The notes under the pieces are model-generated. The model saw nothing but the letters and a program-made list of their open reading frames with translations, was not told where the DNA came from and did no database searches. Both the position numbers and the translations under genes were made by a program. Below, in pieces: positions 61,043 through 64,000 of a stretch of DNA of 64,000 nt. Origin of the DNA: Salinirubrum litoreum (GTDB lineage: Archaea > Halobacteriota > Halobacteria > Halobacteriales > Haloferacaceae); the NCBI RefSeq assembly GCF_020567425.1, contig NZ_JAJCVJ010000001.1:372001-436000 (forward strand). The letters run 5' to 3'. The first letter of the stretch is position 1, and each line of letters starts with the position of its first letter.

Positions 61043-61900
61043 ATGCGCGAACTGGCTGACATCGACACGGTCGGCGTCGTCGGCGCGGGGACGATGGGCA
61101 ACGGGATCGCACAGGTCGCCGCCACCGCCGGCTACGACGTGGTGATGCGCGACATCGAACGGGAGTTCGTGGATCGGGGGTTCGACAGCATCGAGGACAG
61201 TCTCTCGCGGTTCGTCCGGAAGGAGAAACTGTCAGAGTCGGAGGCCGACGAGATCCGGGGCCGGATCACGGGGACGACCGACCTCGCGGATCTCGCCGAC
61301 TCGGACCTCGTCGTCGAGGCGGCGGTCGAGAAGATGGACGTGAAACAGTCGATCTTCGCCGATCTGGACGACGTGACCGACGACGACGTGGTGCTGGCGA
61401 CGAACACCTCGACGCTGTCGGTGACGACCATCGCGTCGGCTACCGAGCGACCGGAACTCGTCGGCGGCCTGCACTTCATGAACCCGGTGCCGATCATGAC
61501 CGGCGTCGAACTGGTGGTCGGCGAGAAGACCGACCCGGCGGTCGTGGACCTCCTACACGACTTCTCGGAGTCGCTCGACAAGGAGACGTGGGAGTCCGAC
61601 GACAAACCCGGCTTCGTCACCAATCGGATTCTGATGCCGTGGCTCAACGAGGGGATCAGAGCCTACGACGAGGGTGTGGCCTCGAAGGAGGACATCGACG
61701 CGGGGATGACACTCGGCACGAACGTCCCGATGGGGCCGCTGGAACTCGCCGACCACATCGGACTGGACATCTGTCTCGACGCGAGCCAGACGCTCCACGA
61801 CGAACTGGGCGACCGGTACAAGCCGGCGTACCTGCTGAAGCGGAAGGTCGCGGCGGGCGACCTCGGCAAGAAGACGGGCAAGGGCTTCTACGAGTACTGA
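61043..61900 (+). CDS. 3-hydroxyacyl-CoA (3-hydroxybutyryl-CoA) dehydrogenase
   Basis: 285 residues. GAGTMGNG near residue 14-21 is the NAD(P) Rossmann loop, ATNTSTLSVTTIA and GLHFMNPVPIM carry the catalytic His region, and the C-terminal domain (DKPGFVTNRILMPWLNEG) is the helical dimer domain. Catalyses (S)-3-hydroxyacyl-CoA oxidation in fatty acid or PHB/ketone metabolism. The TATA-like box fits a leaderless ATG; the frame continues 25 codons upstream but without protein-like composition. Confidence 0.93.
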   Translation: MRELADIDTVGVVGAGTMGNGIAQVAATAGYDVVMRDIEREFVDRGFDSIEDSLSRFVRKEKLSESEADEIRGRITGTTDLADLADSDLVVEAAVEKMDVKQSIFADLDDVTDDDVVLATNTSTLSVTTIASATERPELVGGLHFMNPVPIMTGVELVVGEKTDPAVVDLLHDFSESLDKETWESDDKPGFVTNRILMPWLNEGIRAYDEGVASKEDIDAGMTLGTNVPMGPLELADHIGLDICLDASQTLHDELGDRYKPAYLLKRKVAAGDLGKKTGKGFYEY

Positions 61901-61993
61901 CGTCGATTCGGACGGTCGACTCGCCCACTCTCGTCGGCAGATCAGACGTGGGAAGCCGGAACGCACACAAAGGAGGGTGCCGACGACTCGGGT

Positions 61994-62386
61994 ATGGGAT
62001 TCGGAGACACCGCGAAGAAACTCCAGAAGGTCGCCGACATGGCGGAGGACGTGTACCGCAAGCTGAACGAACTCCGCGAGCAGGTCGTCGAGACGAAGGA
62101 GACGGTCGAGGAGACGAAAGCCCGCGTCGACAGTCTCGAAGCGGACACCGCCGAACAGCGCGCCATCCTCGAGGCCCTCGCCGAACAGCAGGGTATCGAC
62201 ATCGACGACGTCATCGCCGAGGCACACATCTCGGAGGCCGAGGCCGCCGAGGCGGACGCCGAGGGTGGTGACTCCGACGACGCTGGCGGAGCGACCGACG
62301 GCACCGCCGACACCGGCGGGACCGACAGCACCGACAGCGATACGACCGACGACACCCAGCACGCGTCGGCCGACCCCTCGAACTGA
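61994..62386 (+). CDS. DUF5798 family coiled-coil protein
   Basis: 130 residues. The first ~75 residues are a coiled coil (MGFGDTAKKLQKVADMAEDV, ELREQVVETKETVEET, ILEALAEQQGIDIDDV), then an acidic Asp/Thr/Ser tail. The first part matches DUF5798 as I know it, a conserved haloarchaeal small protein of unknown function. It may associate with DNA or membranes as a scaffold. Confidence 0.75.
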   Translation: MGFGDTAKKLQKVADMAEDVYRKLNELREQVVETKETVEETKARVDSLEADTAEQRAILEALAEQQGIDIDDVIAEAHISEAEAAEADAEGGDSDDAGGATDGTADTGGTDSTDSDTTDDTQHASADPSN

Positions 62387-62467
62387 CCGCCGTTCTGCGA
62401 CCCCTGTGCGTTCTCGGGGCCACCGAGGACAGTAACACTAACAACCGGTGGCAACATTTGCGACCGC

Positions 62468-63448
62468 ATGACCACGCATCGGGAGCCACTCGACTCGGTC
62501 CTCGACACCATCGGGGAGACGCCCCTCGTCCGGGTCCACGCCTCGCCCGACGCCGTCCCCGTCTACGCGAAACTGGAGTCGTTCAACCCCGGCGCGAGCA
62601 TCAAGGACCGCATCGGGAAGTACATGCTCAAAGCCATGCTGGACGACGGCACCCTCGAACCGGGCGGGACCGTCATCGAACCGACCGCCGGCAACACCGG
62701 CATCGGCATCGCGGTCGCGGCCGGCCAACTCGATCTGAACGCGGTGTTCGTCGTCCCGGAACGGTTCAGCGTCGAGAAACAGCAGTTGATGCGCGCGCTC
62801 GGTGCGGAGGTGATCAACACCCCCAGCGAGGACGGGATGGGTCGGGCCATCGAGCGGGCACACGAACTCGCCGGAGAACTGGACAACGCCGTGGTCCCCC
62901 AGCAGTTCTCCAACCCGCTCAACGCCGAGGCGCACTACGAGACGACTGCCCCCGAAATCTACGACGCACTCGACGGCGAGGTCGGCGCTGTCGTCGCCGG
63001 GTGTGGCACCGGCGGGACGCTGATGGGGATGGCCGAGTACGCCCGCGAACAGCACCCCGACACCCACGTCGCCGCCGTAGAACCCGAGGGGTCGCTGTAC
63101 GCGACCTTCCTCGGGCGTGACGCGGAGGAGGCCGAGTACAAGACCGAGGGCATCGGCACCCACGACACCAGCACGAACGAACTGTTCGACCCCGACCTGG
63201 TCGACGACGTGATCCAGATTCCGGACCGGCGGACCCACGAGGAGATGCAGCGACTCGCACGCGAGGAGGGACACCTGGTGGCCTCCAGTGCGGCCGCGAA
63301 CTCGCTCGCCAGTCTGCAGATCGCTCGTGACATCCGGGACGGCGAGATCGACGCCCCGCACGACTCGGTGGTGACGGTCTTCGCCGACTCCAGTGAACGC
63401 TACCTCTCGAAGGGCGTCTACCGCTCGTTCGAGGAGTGGGAGAACTGA
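62468..63448 (+). CDS. cysK: Cysteine synthase (O-acetylserine sulfhydrylase-like)
   Basis: 326 residues of fold-type II PLP enzymes. VLDTIGETPLVRVH is the start, the PLP Lys is Lys46 in PGASIKDRIG, PTAGNTGIGIAVAAGQ is the substrate loop and GCGTGGTLMG the phosphate loop. Close to CysK/CBS; it probably makes cysteine from an activated serine and sulfide or persulfide. It is 81 bases after the DUF5798 gene. Confidence 0.9.
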   Translation: MTTHREPLDSVLDTIGETPLVRVHASPDAVPVYAKLESFNPGASIKDRIGKYMLKAMLDDGTLEPGGTVIEPTAGNTGIGIAVAAGQLDLNAVFVVPERFSVEKQQLMRALGAEVINTPSEDGMGRAIERAHELAGELDNAVVPQQFSNPLNAEAHYETTAPEIYDALDGEVGAVVAGCGTGGTLMGMAEYAREQHPDTHVAAVEPEGSLYATFLGRDAEEAEYKTEGIGTHDTSTNELFDPDLVDDVIQIPDRRTHEEMQRLAREEGHLVASSAAANSLASLQIARDIRDGEIDAPHDSVVTVFADSSERYLSKGVYRSFEEWEN

Positions 63449-63507
63449 GACAGGTCGATCGCGGCGAGCACCGACAGACGAGTGGTTCGGTGCGTCTCGG
63501 TCACGGC

Positions 63508-63720
63508 TCAGTCACGTCGGCTCGTTTCCTCCAGTTGCCGTGCCTGCTCGCCGACCCGCCCGAGTTCCCGGCCCGCCTCCTCGTCACCGCTCCCGTGGGC
63601 ACGTCGCACGGATCGATCGAGCGGCGAGGGGACGAACTGTGAATCGTCGTCGTCGCTCTCGTCCGTCTCGGCGGTCCCGCCGAACAGGCCGTGAAGCCAC
63701 GCCCGAAGTCGGTCGAGCAC
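63508..63720 (-). CDS. Small uncharacterised protein with amphipathic N-terminus
   Basis: 70 residues from a GTG (VLDRLRAWLHGLFGG), an amphipathic or membrane-binding helix, followed by an acidic, Glu/Arg-rich tail with a TAETDESDDDDSQF run. The frame is compatible with coding but I know of no family. Followed on the same strand, 6 bases before, by the CoA-binding gene. Confidence 0.5.
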   Translation of the reverse strand: MLDRLRAWLHGLFGGTAETDESDDDDSQFVPSPLDRSVRRAHGSGDEEAGRELGRVGEQARQLEETSRRD

Positions 63721-63726
63721 GGTCGG

Positions 63727-64000
63727 TCACCCGAGCAATCGGCCGTGTTCGACTTTCATGCACCTGTCCTGCACGACGCGAAGCCCGGCCTCCTCGGCGC
63801 GTGCTGCGGCCTCGTCGTGACTGATACCGAGTTGAAGCCAGATCGCCTGCACGTCGCCGCGCGACTGCTTCCGGTCGAGCACCTGGTCGACGATCCCCGG
63901 CACCTCGTCGCTCGGCCGGAAGACGTTCACGAGGCCGACGTCGGCGTCCACCCCGGCCAGCGAGTCGGCCGGTTCGACGCCGAAGATCTCGTCGGCGTAG
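63727..64000 (-). CDS. CoA-binding domain protein, start outside window
   Basis: About 90 C-terminal residues are visible. YADEIFGVEPADSLAGVD, VGLVNVFRPSDEVPGIVD, QAIWLQLGISHDEAA and the terminal VVQDRCMKVEHGRLLG match the small YccU/CoA-binding family (Rossmann-like). The start lies beyond the right edge, so the frame continues to base 64000. It may bind a nucleotide in metabolism control. Confidence 0.85.
   Translation of the reverse strand, partial: YADEIFGVEPADSLAGVDADVGLVNVFRPSDEVPGIVDQVLDRKQSRGDVQAIWLQLGISHDEAAARAEEAGLRVVQDRCMKVEHGRLLG

Noticed and set aside
1-64000. CRISPR arrays, insertion sequences or prophage
   Set aside because: The tandem repeats are short (24-30 bases) without regular unique spacers, and no transposase, integrase or capsid-like protein was found.

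Overview
The window is haloarchaeal chromosome (class Halobacteria). The base composition is very GC-rich, proteins are acidic, and GTG starts and 4-base gene overlaps are frequent. Many genes have a TATA-like box about 25-33 bases before the start codon with no ribosome binding site, which is typical of leaderless haloarchaeal transcripts. Marker genes agree: GatD, RfcS, aMBF1, DpsA, an archaeal DUF87/HerA-like ATPase, and several small families that I know only from haloarchaea (DUF5784, DUF5786, DUF5789, DUF5798, DUF6757). I do not assign a genus. I see no rRNA, tRNA, CRISPR array, insertion sequence or prophage.

Layout. 1-8.7 kb: a truncated nuclease-like gene, a membrane J-domain protein, a metallo-beta-lactamase hydrolase, a beta-propeller-like lipoprotein or anchored protein, and a three-gene ABC-2 export operon whose middle protein is fused to a PrsW-type membrane protease. 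8.7-16.3 kb: a small-gene and sensing region with an SRPBCC protein, a 47-residue hydrophobic peptide convergent with a large CHAT (caspase-like) protease, a DoxX/HxlR pair, a DUF429 protein, a degenerate HalX receiver and a DICT sensor. 16.6-21.6 kb: an operon of a secreted CARDB/COG1361 protein, an MMPL/RND exporter and a TrmB-type regulator. 22.2-27.4 kb: DpsA, a P-loop kinase, a membrane LytM peptidase, an AAC(3)-like acetyltransferase, a rhodanese/persulfide-dioxygenase fusion and a rubrerythrin-like protein.

27.5-34.4 kb is the clearest metabolic unit: the signature enzymes of the methylaspartate cycle (CoA transferase, glutamate mutase S and E, methylaspartate ammonia-lyase, mesaconyl-CoA hydratase, beta-methylmalyl-CoA lyase). 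They carry glutamate through methylaspartate, mesaconate and mesaconyl-CoA to methylmalyl-CoA and then glyoxylate plus propionyl-CoA, for acetyl-CoA assimilation. 34.4-48 kb is mixed housekeeping: SDR, endonuclease V, zinc-finger rhomboid, GatD, GNAT, alcohol dehydrogenase, redoxin, PHP phosphoesterase and tRNA methylthiotransferase. 48-64 kb is mainly information processing and core metabolism: DUF87 ATPase, TIM, aMBF1, CDP-alcohol transferase, AK6-type kinase, HisC, XPB-like helicase, aminotransferase, bactofilin-like membrane protein, RfcS, hydroxyacyl-CoA dehydrogenase and cysteine synthase. A CoA-binding protein is cut by the right edge.

The best candidates for something undescribed are the CHAT protease with its small hydrophobic peptide, the ABC-permease/PrsW fusion operon, and the secreted-CARDB/MMPL/TrmB operon. 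A recurring oddity is acidic or Gly/Ser low-complexity insertion inside otherwise ordinary enzymes.
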